Source: Acephala macrosclerotiorum
Lineage: Eukaryota; Ascomycota; Leotiomycetes; Helotiales; Mollisiaceae
Length of the DNA: 64,000 nucleotides
Direction: 5' to 3'
Assembly: GCA_014904845.1 (NCBI GenBank)
Contig: MU119211.1
Coordinates: forward strand, 416,156-480,155
Shown here: positions 32,413 to 41,983 of the stretch, piece after piece
Position numbering within the stretch: position 1 is the first letter of the stretch
Layout of the letters: each line of letters opens with the position of its first letter
Translations under genes and position numbers: made by a program
Notes under the pieces: generated by a model
Databases searched by the model: none
What the model was told of the DNA's origin: nothing
What the model saw: only the letters and a program-made list of their open reading frames with translations

Positions 32413-33104
32413 CTACCCGACCAAAACAGCTTCATCCTCCACTTCACACCACCTCTTCAAATCCTCATTATACCCCACAAACCTCTTTCTAGTTTTCTCC
32501 CTAAGTCCAAACCACCTCGCTAAAATCCCCTCACCCATGAGGAACGCCAACAATCCCGAGAACTCTTCCTCGTGTATAAAATTTGTGTGTCCTGGCGAAG
32601 ATGTCGAGGGCTGGAAACCGAAGATATGGATTGCATTAAGGAGACCCAGCATGCTGCCTCGCCAGCGGAAGGTTTGGGGTGAGTTCTCCTGTGGAAGAGT
32701 TAGGCTGAGAGGGGGAGAAATATGCGAAGTGGGAAAAGAGATGGAGCAGCTAGTAAGTTGTGAGGCTAGGAAGGGGACCGTACAAGGAGGATAGGTTTTA
32801 TAGTAGCGCCATCTAATTCGTTGTACATTCTCACGCCCGGCTCGAGAGGTCTTCCTGGGATTGTGGGGCCAATGGATTTGAAGAAGCCGTTGGGGCTGTA
32901 GGTTGGGATCTTTGAGAAGTCTAAAAACTAAATTCATTGTTAGAAGAATCATTTCTTGTGCTTCTGGTCAAGGAATGGCAAGGGATAGCAGGGGAAAGGG
33001 GGTGTCATGTGATTGTGGCTGATTAATTGTCTGAAAAGAGGACTTACTTTAGCTCTGACCACTTCCGGAGAAGCAGAAATCTCGATTTGTGTTGAGATGA
33101 CCAT
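32413..33104 (-). CDS. SRPBCC-family (polyketide cyclase-like) protein
   Basis: Three exons reconstructed by frame: 33048-33104, 32784-32927, 32413-32688; 158 aa. The protein reads MVISTQIEISASPEVVRAKF then LDFSKIPTYSPNGFFKSIGP, ..IKPILLENSPQTFRWRGS.., PGHTNFIHEEEFSGLLAF and a long C-terminal helix ending KRFVGYNEDLKRWCEVED. This is the START/SRPBCC helix-grip fold (beta1-helix-beta sheet-long C-terminal helix) of small fungal cytosolic proteins; they bind hydrophobic ligands in a central cavity, but the ligand here is unknown. The first intron has GTAAGT...TTTAG, the second GTACGG...CACAG with a CTAAC motif. Without splicing only a misleading single frame is seen. Divergent from nothing recognised; a TATAAAG lies ~145 bp upstream. 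Confidence 0.82.
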
Positions 33105-35624
33105 TTTGGATTGATCGTTTTCGTTGACCTCTCAATTCTGGATGATACTTGATATCACGTGGAAGACACTTTCTTTTGAAGTGAAGTTCTCAATCTTTGT
33201 GTCCGTTATGTTGTTAGAAAAGTTCTTCTCGCAGGGGAGACTTATCTTTATATCCCTGTCAGGCCTTATCCCTCGATTTCCCCTACGGTTGAATTGCAGT
33301 AAAATGAAGTCATTCGGAAATCCCGTTCCACCGCATTTCGAAGTGTGGCGTCTTAGTCAGCGCACGTCGACGAGGTTATTCGCGCTTTGAGCCGCATCAG
33401 GTATAGCGTAGATCTCACACCATGTCTTCGCAGCAACCTTTGCTTTCCCAACACTCATCGCCTTTTTCAAGATATTCACGACTTAGAAGATACTATCAGC
33501 GGAGCATCATGGCAGCCAAATTTGCATCTGGCTCCACGAGCAAGGCTTCTGAAGCTGCCAAGACGAATGAATCGCAGCCAGATTTGACCTTTACATCCTC
33601 AGCCGCTAGCTTCCCCCAACCTACACGTCTCATTTGAAACCGAATGTCTCCAAACGTCGGATTATGACCGCAATCTTACCTCGCCCTAGCACTCGATGCA
33701 GTCAATCCCTTTGCAGTCAGGAAGCCAGCTTTGAGTCCTGAAAGTTTGAAATTCCATTTGCTTCTCGTTCCATTTTCATCGAAATAATCACTGTTGATCA
33801 GCAAAATTCTCATTTCGCGTCCAGCTGCAGAATGTACAACGAAGCTTTGAAATTGGTATCTTCGATCATTTTGAAGACGCAGGAGAAGCCCGAGTCGATG
33901 GTTGGGTTCCTTTTCGATGACTTGAGCGCCACTTGTGGTGAAAAGACTCGCCGCCGCAAGTCATCAAGAAGTACTCAAGTGATGAGACAACCCTAATCAG
34001 AGCATTTGTTTTGGGAAGCCCGGTCCAGGAGCCAGCATGGTCATCGAACTGGATGCTCTTTGTCTCGTGTGCTCTTTGATCTTGAGGATAACTTTTTTCG
34101 TTGAAGAATGTCATTCTGCTCCCAATCGTCCCCAAGATCTCGCCCCCGACATTCTGGAAGCCAACGGCACCGAAGTAGGGACAGACAACCCAAGGCAATG
34201 AGCTTTCAATCTGTCCTCATCCTGCTTTCCACCTCCTAGTGTCGAGAGGTAATTGATAGACTTAACAATCCCTCTCTGTCGGAAAGATTACAACACCTCT
34301 ATTGATGGGGGGGCCTGACTTCCACGCCGCTAATGCTAGTAAGAACAAAGCGTTGTCGATGTCTTTTCCTAGACTCCTCCCAAACTCGTGGTGTAACGTA
34401 CAGACTGCTGCTAAATGGAGGGCATCCACTCGGTCGAGGACCTCCTGGCGGTGGTGTTCGTATCGAGGCTGGAGGAAAATTTATAGTAATGGCAACACCA
34501 AAAGCAGGGGCGCGCTTTTGAGTACTTTAATTTACTGTACTTTGGGCAGAACATTAGATGGTACATGCCTACGATTCTTCCCTTCGCCGTTAAACCAAGG
34601 AAAAACTGCATCGAGTGACAAGCTAGTTGGGGCGAGACCTGCGAATAGTCAACGAAAGTCACTCAGGGTTTCTTGGTGCATCACTTATATGATGGCCATA
34701 ACTTGTTCGTGCCAATGTATGCATCCGCCCAATTCCTTTCCTTCGCAGTATATCACTCTTTCACGACTTGATTCAAGTCCTTCCGCTGCCATTTTAAAAT
34801 GTTGGCCGGTAAGGCTGCCTCATTTGCTTTCTGCCTAGAGATGTGTTCTTTGAAGAAGTCGATGATGCATACCTTTTGGAAGATATAAAGTGAAAAATTA
34901 ATTGTATCATCAGGGACTTTTATCCAGCAGCCATCGAATAGAGAAAACTTTGACTCGCAGTCCGCCTCATGTCCCAATTAGGACAGGACTTCACCACCCA
35001 AATCACAGGACCCGACAGAAAAAGCCGAGAATATCTTCACAGGAGGTTTTCCAGACATTCTCAGACTTGCAATACACCACAAAAATAGTGCTGCCATAGT
35101 GGAAGATTCCTCCGCTATGGTTCTCGCATGCGGGAGCTCCCGAAAGTCATGCCCGAATCGAGTGGCCTGACATCAATTCGGCCTTGGCTTTTTCAGCCCT
35201 ATTTATGGCGCACCCTCCTTCGGGGATCATACTTTAAATCTATTTGAGAGTTCAGAAATAGGCTTAGAAATGTTTTAGTTTTGCTTTTGAACTCGTTCAA
35301 AATGGACTGCTAGATGGTGGGTCTATCACCTGATCACTTCATGACAAGAGACTGCCTGACCTCTTAAGGGACTGCTCAGTCACTTTGGCGTTTTCTTGGC
35401 CTTCCAGGTTAGATTAAATGGCATCGCAAGTAGGCTGTTCATCTGCCATCATCATAATGTGCAGTCTTCATGTTATCTTGGCAAGTCGTGGACTGACAAA
35501 CTGTTCATGAACAGCATCCTCTGCCTATGAATTGATCTTAAAGGCAAGACTTGGTAGGCAAAGAGTGCGATGTCGAGCATGAAGCAAGAAAACCAAGTCA
35601 ATACTCAAATTGAAGTCTGAAATT
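33105..35624. other. Gene-poor stretch with possible decayed fragments
   Basis: About 2.5 kb. Small frames at 33422-33637 (plus, MSSQQPLLSQHSSPF...), 33866-34198 (minus) and 34333-34521 (plus, ...LNGGHPLGRGPPGGGVRIEA) have a protein-like look but no start, length or domain I can defend. It holds the promoter of the SRPBCC gene at its left end. Confidence 0.45.
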
Positions 35625-36550
35625 ATGATACCCACAAAGGCATTTGCACTTGCATTTGTTTTCGCATTGCTGACTGAGCTTTCCACAAACGAGCCAATTT
35701 CAAGATGGTACCAAGTCGAATCTGAAAAAGTATGCCCAAGACGTTCCTCTCTGCGGCTTTGATGACTGAAGAATGCTAGCATGTCGAGATCCTCCGTCGC
35801 GCAGACACGAATTGGACGACCCAAGCATTCCAGACTCATTGCAACAACGTCGATTACACCTACTACACTGACTGCTGTGTAGCTAAAAGCGGGCCAAGTT
35901 GGCGCTCCTGCAATAACGTCGGGTCATGGACTCTCTCGGGGAGCACGATCCTCTGCTATAACTTAGACGCTGGCCATGATTGTTGTAATGACAATTCTGT
36001 ATGTGACAGCGGGCTTGGGTGCTGTGGAGACAGCTGCTGCCAGAACTCGGCCTCCGTGACGGTCTGCGAAGACGGATGTGTATCGAAGAATGGGCTTGGC
36101 TGTGTAGCGGGATCCTATGGAGCCGCGGGGACTTGTGCGCATGGCGTGTCGGTCTCGACGGCGAGCAGCTCCTCTTCCACTTCAACTTCGAGTAAGACGA
36201 CTACCAGCGCAACAAATACTGGCACGACATCCACAACTGACGCTACTGCAGCGAACTCCTCGCCCACCAGCACCAGCACAAGCTCTCCCGACAAACCGGG
36301 CCTTAGTACAGCCGGGGTAATTGGTATCGCTGTGTCTGTAGGGTGCTCTGTCATCGGTCTCATAATCACTGCAGTCGTGAAGATACTCTCATATAAGAAG
36401 AAGCAGCAGAGGGAGAAGGAGAAAGCTGCTTTGGAGCAAGCCGAGATTCGAAAGTCGAGGACGAGTTCGATCCCCTCTGCGCCGGCTTCACCTGCTCCGC
36501 AGTATCCATATCTGAATCAAAAAAGCTTTTCGCCACTTTGGGGCCAGTAG
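35625..36550 (+). CDS. Cysteine-rich single-pass membrane protein
   Basis: Two exons: 35625-35729 and 35780-36550, joined in phase 0 (GTATGC donor, CTAG acceptor); 291 aa. The first exon supplies a signal peptide (MIPTKAFALAFVFALLTELS) that the downstream frame lacks. The ectodomain (about residues 36-140) is packed with cysteines, including CCVAKSG, DCCNDNSVC, GCCGDSCC and CEDGC. It is followed by a Ser/Thr-rich stalk (TSSKTTTSATNTGTTSTT), a transmembrane segment (VIGIAVSVGCSVIGLIITAV) and a basic tail (KKKQQREKEK) with Pro-rich end. This is the general architecture of fungal cell-surface sensors or adhesins; I cannot name the family. It is the only intact one of three such loci in 8 kb. Confidence 0.7.
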
Positions 36551-36888
36551 AAGCGGGGCGGTAGATTGGAATGGAGTTCTTCTGGGCGTTGAGGTTCATC
36601 GGAAGGATATCAACGTTGGTTCTTGTAGGAGAAGGTCATCCCGTCGGGGGCGTCCCTGGATGATTTAGTGTCAAGTCTTGTCAAACGTTCCGAATTTACC
36701 TCGCCTTTCATAGTGGTAGGCAGATTAATAGCACCCCAAAATGAATTTTGTTGTTGATGTAACTTGATGAGGAAGGCGTTGAGGTGGAGTTCCCTTATCG
36801 AAAGTGAGTCACACTTTCCCGAACACAACAGACAATCTACATAATTTTAAATTAGCACGAAATTTACATCGAAGACAACGAAGACATC
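36551..36888. other. Short intergenic region upstream of the tRNA gene
   Basis: Between the surface-protein stop and the tRNA. Nothing coding is seen. Confidence 0.6.
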
Positions 36889-37011
36889 AGCATTTTAGCT
36901 CAGCGGAAGAGTAAGAACCCTTGAACTAACAAGTTTGTACAATATCTCTAACATTAAACAGGCGATGGGCTCATAACCCATAGGTCCCTTGATCGAAACG
37001 AGGAAGTGCTA
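36889..37011 (+). tRNA. Initiator tRNA-Met (CAU) with a D-arm intron-like insertion
   Basis: Removing 36911-36961 leaves a perfect 72-nt cloverleaf: acceptor AGCATTT pairs with AAGTGCT, D stem GCTC/GAGC with loop AGCGGAA, anticodon stem ATGGG/CCCAT with loop CTCATAA (anticodon CAT), variable AGGTC, T stem CCTTG/CGAGG with loop ATCGAAA, discriminator A. Initiator hallmarks are present: A1:U72 pair, three consecutive G:C pairs below the anticodon loop, and A54/A60 in the T loop. A-box-like TAGCTCAGCGG and B-box-like GATCGAAAC are intact and a T9 terminator follows. The anticodon loop has no canonical 37/38 intron. Instead a 51-nt insertion splits the 3' strand of the D stem. If not removed, the D arm cannot connect normally to the anticodon arm. 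Confidence 0.88.
36911..36961 (+). other. 51-nt GT...AG insertion inside the tRNA
   Basis: Begins GTAAGA, ends ACAG, and contains CTAAC twice (in GAACTAACAAG and CTCTAACATT), the second about 10 nt from the 3' end: exactly the signals of this genome's spliceosomal introns. The boundary is ambiguous by one G because G flanks both sides, but one placement satisfies GT-AG. No bulge-helix-bulge tRNA-endonuclease structure is evident by eye. Confidence 0.8.
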
Positions 37012-37625
37012 CGAACAATTCAGATCTTCATTTTTTTTTATAGAAATTTTCTTCATGTCAACCCTTTTTCGATACCTGCACCAGTGATGAAGCCGTGATG
37101 CCCGCAGTTTTCATTGCTTTCCTATCTTTGACGGTGTTTGATTTTTTTTGTTGCACTTTTTGAAAGCACGCTAGGGCATTCGGGAGAAACAAGCGAACGC
37201 CGAAAACTGGGAGAAAAAAAGCTCGTGGGAAAAGGGATGGAACTCTGAATGCAACCTCCGTTCGTCCAATTGCAAGATTGCGGGAAGCCAATGAATTCCA
37301 AGTGGGCGTGCATGTTGCAAACCTGATCTCGATACAGTGCACTTCTCCGGATTCTCAAATTACCTATTAATTTCTATTCCCTCCAAGGTCAGTTGACTTG
37401 AGTGAAGCAGCGTTTTCAGTCACAGCGTTGAAAAGATAATTGAATAGCCCTAGCTGGGCTAAGTTGCTGCATGCGATAGAGCGCCAGAAGATTGTCCTTT
37501 GACCGTTCCTCGGACAAAACGAGCCGAGAATCCCAAGGCTGTATATCTGAAGGTATTAAGTTGATGACGTTCGGCCACAATCAGGCAGCTCAAGGTTTTT
37601 ATCGCGTTAGAGAGATTGTCCAAAT
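37012..37625. other. Intergenic, no gene seen
   Basis: Contains the Pol III terminator of the tRNA gene at its start. No frame is convincing. Confidence 0.55.
37031..37039 (+). terminator. Pol III T-tract terminator
   Basis: Nine consecutive T about 20 nt after the tRNA discriminator base. Confidence 0.75.
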
Positions 37626-37659
37626 TTGTTAATTCAAGGGTACTTACTCTTCCGCCGAG

Positions 37660-38030
37660 TTAAAATGTTGATGCTTTCGTCGTCTTCAATGCATAGTGTC
37701 AACTCGGCCATATTGTGCACACTTGTGCGTGTCGCCCGCAGTGCCAGCTGTCGGCTCCCTTGCAGGAACCTCAATCTTGCTCCTAGCAATTCTCTCTTCC
37801 TTATACGACAAACGCAGCGAAAGCCAGCAGATACGGAACTCCCGCAGGAGAAGCCACAGCTCGACGGAGAAACAATGATGCCTAAAGAAGCTGCTAGAAG
37901 AGAAGTTCAAGAGCTCGACAGCAAGTATCTTGAACCTGTTGAAATGGACGCAGGCTATGTTGAGGCGAAAATGAACAGACACTCAAACGTGAAGCAGAAA
38001 CCAGGACCTCAAAGTCAACAAAGCACTTGA
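37660..38030 (+). pseudogene. Remnant of a second single-pass membrane protein
   Basis: A transmembrane-like segment (PAVGSLAGTSILLLAILSSL, about 37740-37800) lies in one frame, while the cytosolic tail (QTQRKPADTELPQEKPQLDG... REVQELDSKYLEPVEMDAG... to 38030) lies in another, so the frame breaks right after the membrane segment. No signal peptide or ectodomain is found upstream, although a CAG acceptor-like site just before the TM block may mark a lost exon. Same architecture as the intact gene at 35625-36550 and the remnant at 29991-30379; sequence identity between them is not evident. Confidence 0.45.
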
Positions 38031-40830
38031 TACAGAACTTTAGAAGGCTCGAAAAGGAAGGCAAGCGTGTTACTGGTAACAAATTTGACGCGTCCCTTAC
38101 ACTCTCAAGCGAATCACTGTCGCTGAAGAGGACCTGATCTTTCGGTGGGTAAGATCCAGAGAACCTGTGACCTTTTTTCGCTGTCAAATATTGCACTTGT
38201 GGTATGAAAAATTACCGGGTTGCCTTTGGACGTACTCTGCAGGTTGTGGGATATAAAGCCGACTTCGAACTGATCTCAAGAGGCTGATGTTGCATCTTCA
38301 AAGCAGACTAACCTCGCCCTCAGTCCCCTCTAGGTGTGCTCTCCTCTCACACTTCAGGTGCTGCACCTCACGTCGAAGGATCGCAGAACTCTCACGATGG
38401 AAATTTTAGGTAAAAGCGTCGTCATATATAAAGTTAGCGACCCATCAGGCTGATTGCGGCTGTGTCGCTGTGAGACTGCACTGCCTCACCGAGATACCCT
38501 GAAGCCGGTAATCGACCCGTCCGATCACCAGATTCACGGTCACTGTTCAAGATGATCTCCCTAAGACGTGTTCATCTGAAGTTTCGGGCGCATTTACTTC
38601 AATTTTCTTCAATTTGATGTTATTCTGCCCAAGTGTCGCTCCTTCACCATCACCACCACATCACCACAACACCACAACACCTCACACTGTCAACCTCATT
38701 TCTATTTTTACCGCCGCTTCCTTCCCAAACACACCGCCGCCAATAATCCTTTTTGGCTCAAGTTCACCAATTTCTCAAACCGCGTACAATGTCATGCGCT
38801 CCCACCAATCCAGCCGGTGTTACTCTCCAAGTTTCAGGACCCCGCGGCCCGCGAAGATCGCCTCCAGCATCAGCGCTCAGATCACACTGCATTGCATGAC
38901 GGGATCCGAACCTTCATCCAGCCATGTTCCTGCCGACCATGCCATACCATCCCATGATCCCAAACGTCGGTCCAAGATCTGTCACCGTTTCGAAAATCAT
39001 CTCATATCGCCCTCATGCTATATATGGTGCCTGCCAATGTTTCGTGGCCTTCTCCACGCATATGTCCGTTCAAGCACTGATTCCCTCAGGCCCGCCTCAT
39101 ATCCGTTGACCGGTGTCTGGGCCAAGACGGTTTTATACCCCCCCCTTCTTCTGTTATTGAATTAAGGAATATCATGCGGATCATAAGACTTTGCGTTCCT
39201 GGTTTGCGTCTTCCCTTGTTAGGGAACCGACCTCATAATTCCCGATAGCACACAGCGCCACGTTTTGAAGATCTAGTCTGAATAATGCAGGAAGCCTTGT
39301 GATCCAAGCCAGAACTTTCCATTCTAGAACGCATTGCATCAATCGGCACCACACCGCGACAATTGAGCCTGAGATGGAAAACGCATTGTAACGAAAAACA
39401 TGCGCTACATCAAGTTGCGCGCCTGTCATCGAAGTTATGAACATTCTGCAGTTTGGTGCTATGTTCCATTTACGATTCGTGACATTCAGGCCTTATTCGT
39501 GGCTTCCCTATTTCGCACCCTTCAGCCGCTTCAACAAGGTTCATCCTTTCCCCCTTTTCGTGGACACAGCGTCAAGCGAGAACTCCACAATCATCACTTG
39601 GGCTTTAGTGTCCTAGCCGAGAGACAAGACATACGAAAAAGCAATTCAAGGATGACCCCGCCATCGCAACGTCAGCTGGCCACGCGATCTATGCGTTTAG
39701 AGCCCTTCTAGTCTTAATTGTCCTCCATTATGGATATAGTCGTCTAGAAGCATATAATGGAACCCTGGTCGGGAATCGAGATCGGTGGAGATTTCATTTC
39801 GTAAGTCTCAGGTACACCCGTGTACAAGCTCAATGAAGGTTGGAAATTATGGTGATGTGGCTCGTGAGGCTGCATTGTGCCTGAACCGTCGCCGGGGTTC
39901 ATGCTGGAATTGGGGATCACGAAAATCGGAAAATCATGAAGTGAAGATTATTAATGCGGTGCGCAAATCTCGGCACATTATTGAAATTCGTGATGTTGTA
40001 GGGTTGAGCTCGTCACGGGTGAGGATTTCGGATGAGTCAGTTTGGTGATGACAACTGCTTGGCAAGGAAGTCCCGGATCATTTCTGGATGAATTCTGGAT
40101 GAATTCGAGATGAATTCTATAGTGCTTATATGCTGTCTTTTAGGCCTAAGAACTTGTTTGTCGTGATAATTGCGGCGGTTACGCAATTCATTAAAAGCCT
40201 CGTCAGCCACCCGTACGAAGCGAATGATGATCAGGGGCCTAACGTAGTTTGGTTGAAGAGAATAGCAAGTTCTGGGGGCATGTCAAATGCAACGTGTGGG
40301 GTGGAAATTTTAGGATGGTGCTTATTTGATTGATTTTTGATGCTTCCATTGCTTTACACTACCGCCCATGCAAAAGTCTTATCTTTGATTTTGGTCTTGC
40401 GACGAAACCGAAAACTGATGATCTCCCTGTAATGCACATGGCGATGATGGACCAGCAAGCATCTTCCTTCGATCCTGTCCTCCTATCTCTTGCCCTGACT
40501 TGTCGAGAACCTGCGATCCCATGTTCCCCAATTCTTCCCTTTATCAAACAATGTTCGCCTACTCTGTTCTCTCGAGCCATTTTCGAGGAACCACAGCCAT
40601 TAACGCCGGTATAAATGCGAACCGCCGATATTATCCGCCGCCAAACGCCTCTCCCATGATTGATGAATAGATATGCTTTATGATAAGAAACAACGGGTGG
40701 GTATCAGTGACCAAAGTACCACCCCAAGTAACAAGACAAATTCGAATAGCAGAAAGGAAATATTGTACTTTATACATTAGGACATGGGTGTTTGTTTTGA
40801 TCGTTCGTCTTCGCAGTGTCGAGTGTCGGT
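38031..40830. other. Intergenic, ~2.8 kb, no supported gene
   Basis: A plus-strand frame of 184 codons (38614-39165) is Ser/Pro/His-rich and looks like leader or chance. An 11-bp tandem repeat lies at 40083-40117. The right end is the 3' flank of the C2H2 gene. Confidence 0.5.
40083..40117 (+). repeat. 11-bp tandem repeat, consensus GGATGAATTCT
   Basis: About three and a half imperfect head-to-tail copies (TGGATGAATTC, TGGATGAATTC, GAGATGAATTC). Confidence 0.7.
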
Positions 40831-41983
40831 TCATACCATCGCACCCCCTTCGAAGCTGTGACATCCTCGCTCGTGCCTCTTCATGTTGCTTCGAACGCTG
40901 AATGCCTTGCCGCATCCTTGGTGCGGGCATTTGAAGGGCTTCTCGCCGGTATGCGAGTGAGAGTGGATTCGGAGGCTTGAAGGTCTTGAGAAAGCCTTGT
41001 TGCAGGTCTGGCAAATGTAGCGGTCTTGAGATTGAGGGAATGATGCAGCCGACGATGGCGAGATGTAGTGGTGATGTTGCCATGGGTTGGTGCCAGATGA
41101 AGGCGTCAGGGTGACTGAGACAGGCATCAAAGGTGGTGGAAATTGCTTTTTTTAAAACCGTTAGCAAGGAAATGAAACGAGGCTTGATGTGGAGAAACAT
41201 ACCTGAGGAAGAGGTCTCTGATAGTACAGTCCTGAAATTTGCGATTGCGGTGGGGGTGTTGGCTGCATCGGACTTGGGTAGTAAGAGCTCATTGATTGCT
41301 GAGGAGAAACAGTGTACTGAGATCCATTGTATGGTGATTGATTGTAAGCCATCGCAGTTGCTGGCATCGAAACTCGTCGCTGCAAAGTGGGAACATGTTG
41401 ACGCTGAGCGTGGGGTTCGACGTTGTTGATAGCTGAAACGGTCGATGGAGCGAAGTAGTAGCTAGGAGCTGATGCAACGGAATATCCAGAGTTTGATGCT
41501 GTGGAAGGAGATTGACGGCCATCGAAACCTGAATCAGACTGCATCGGCGGGGTCGGAGGCAGTGCCCCTCGGGTGTTCATCGTTGGCGATGGTCCATATT
41601 GCTGATGTCCAGAGTCGGGTCGATATTCGCTCTTCTGTTGCTGAGCTACAAGGGAATTAGTTGGAATGCTAGATCATTCTCAACGCTCTTTACTGACCTT
41701 GCTGTTGTGCTTGAGCTTGTTGCTCCTGGGGACTCAAACCATCGGCCACTCCTAACAAGCTCGATATCGATGGCAGAGAGCACTTGCTTGTTTCGTCGAC
41801 AGGTGGTGATGGTGGTGGTTGAGGAGCAGTAACGTAGGTGTAGGCAGGATTTTGACTGAGTGCCTGGGCGGTATATGGGTTGGTGACGAGAGTTGAAGCC
41901 ATCATGTGCTGTGGCCTCGAAGGAGTTGGTTGGAAATGCTCTACGTGATGTCTGCCTTCGTGGACGAGACTGGAGAGGTTCAT
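40831..41983 (-). CDS. C2H2 zinc-finger transcription factor
   Basis: Three exons: 41698-41983, 41203-41645, 40831-41145; 347 aa starting MNLSSLVHEGRHHVEHFQPT. The first two thirds are low-complexity Gln/Pro/Ser/Tyr with a short conserved-looking core KCSLPSISSLLGVADG. The C-terminus has two fingers: YICQTCNKAFSRPSSLRIHS (C-x2-C, H-x3-H) linked by HTGEKPF to KCPHQGCGKAFSVRSNMKRH (C-x4-C, ending H-x4-H as RHERGCH). Two canonical adjacent fingers with a TGEKPF linker indicate sequence-specific DNA binding in the nucleus. Members with this layout act in development or stress in filamentous fungi, but I cannot name the orthologue. Its upstream side faces a ~10-kb region without a supported gene. 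Confidence 0.9.

Noticed and set aside
33422..33637. 71-codon plus frame starting MSSQQPLLSQHSSPFSRY
   Set aside because: Good start context, but short, low complexity and unlinked to any further exon.
34302..34838. 178-codon plus frame and the overlapping 34333-34521 frame
   Set aside because: Two overlapping frames, neither with a recognisable domain; perhaps relics, not callable genes.
38614..39165. 184-codon plus frame rich in Ser, Pro and His
   Set aside because: Composition is that of a pyrimidine-rich leader; no domain and no splice support.
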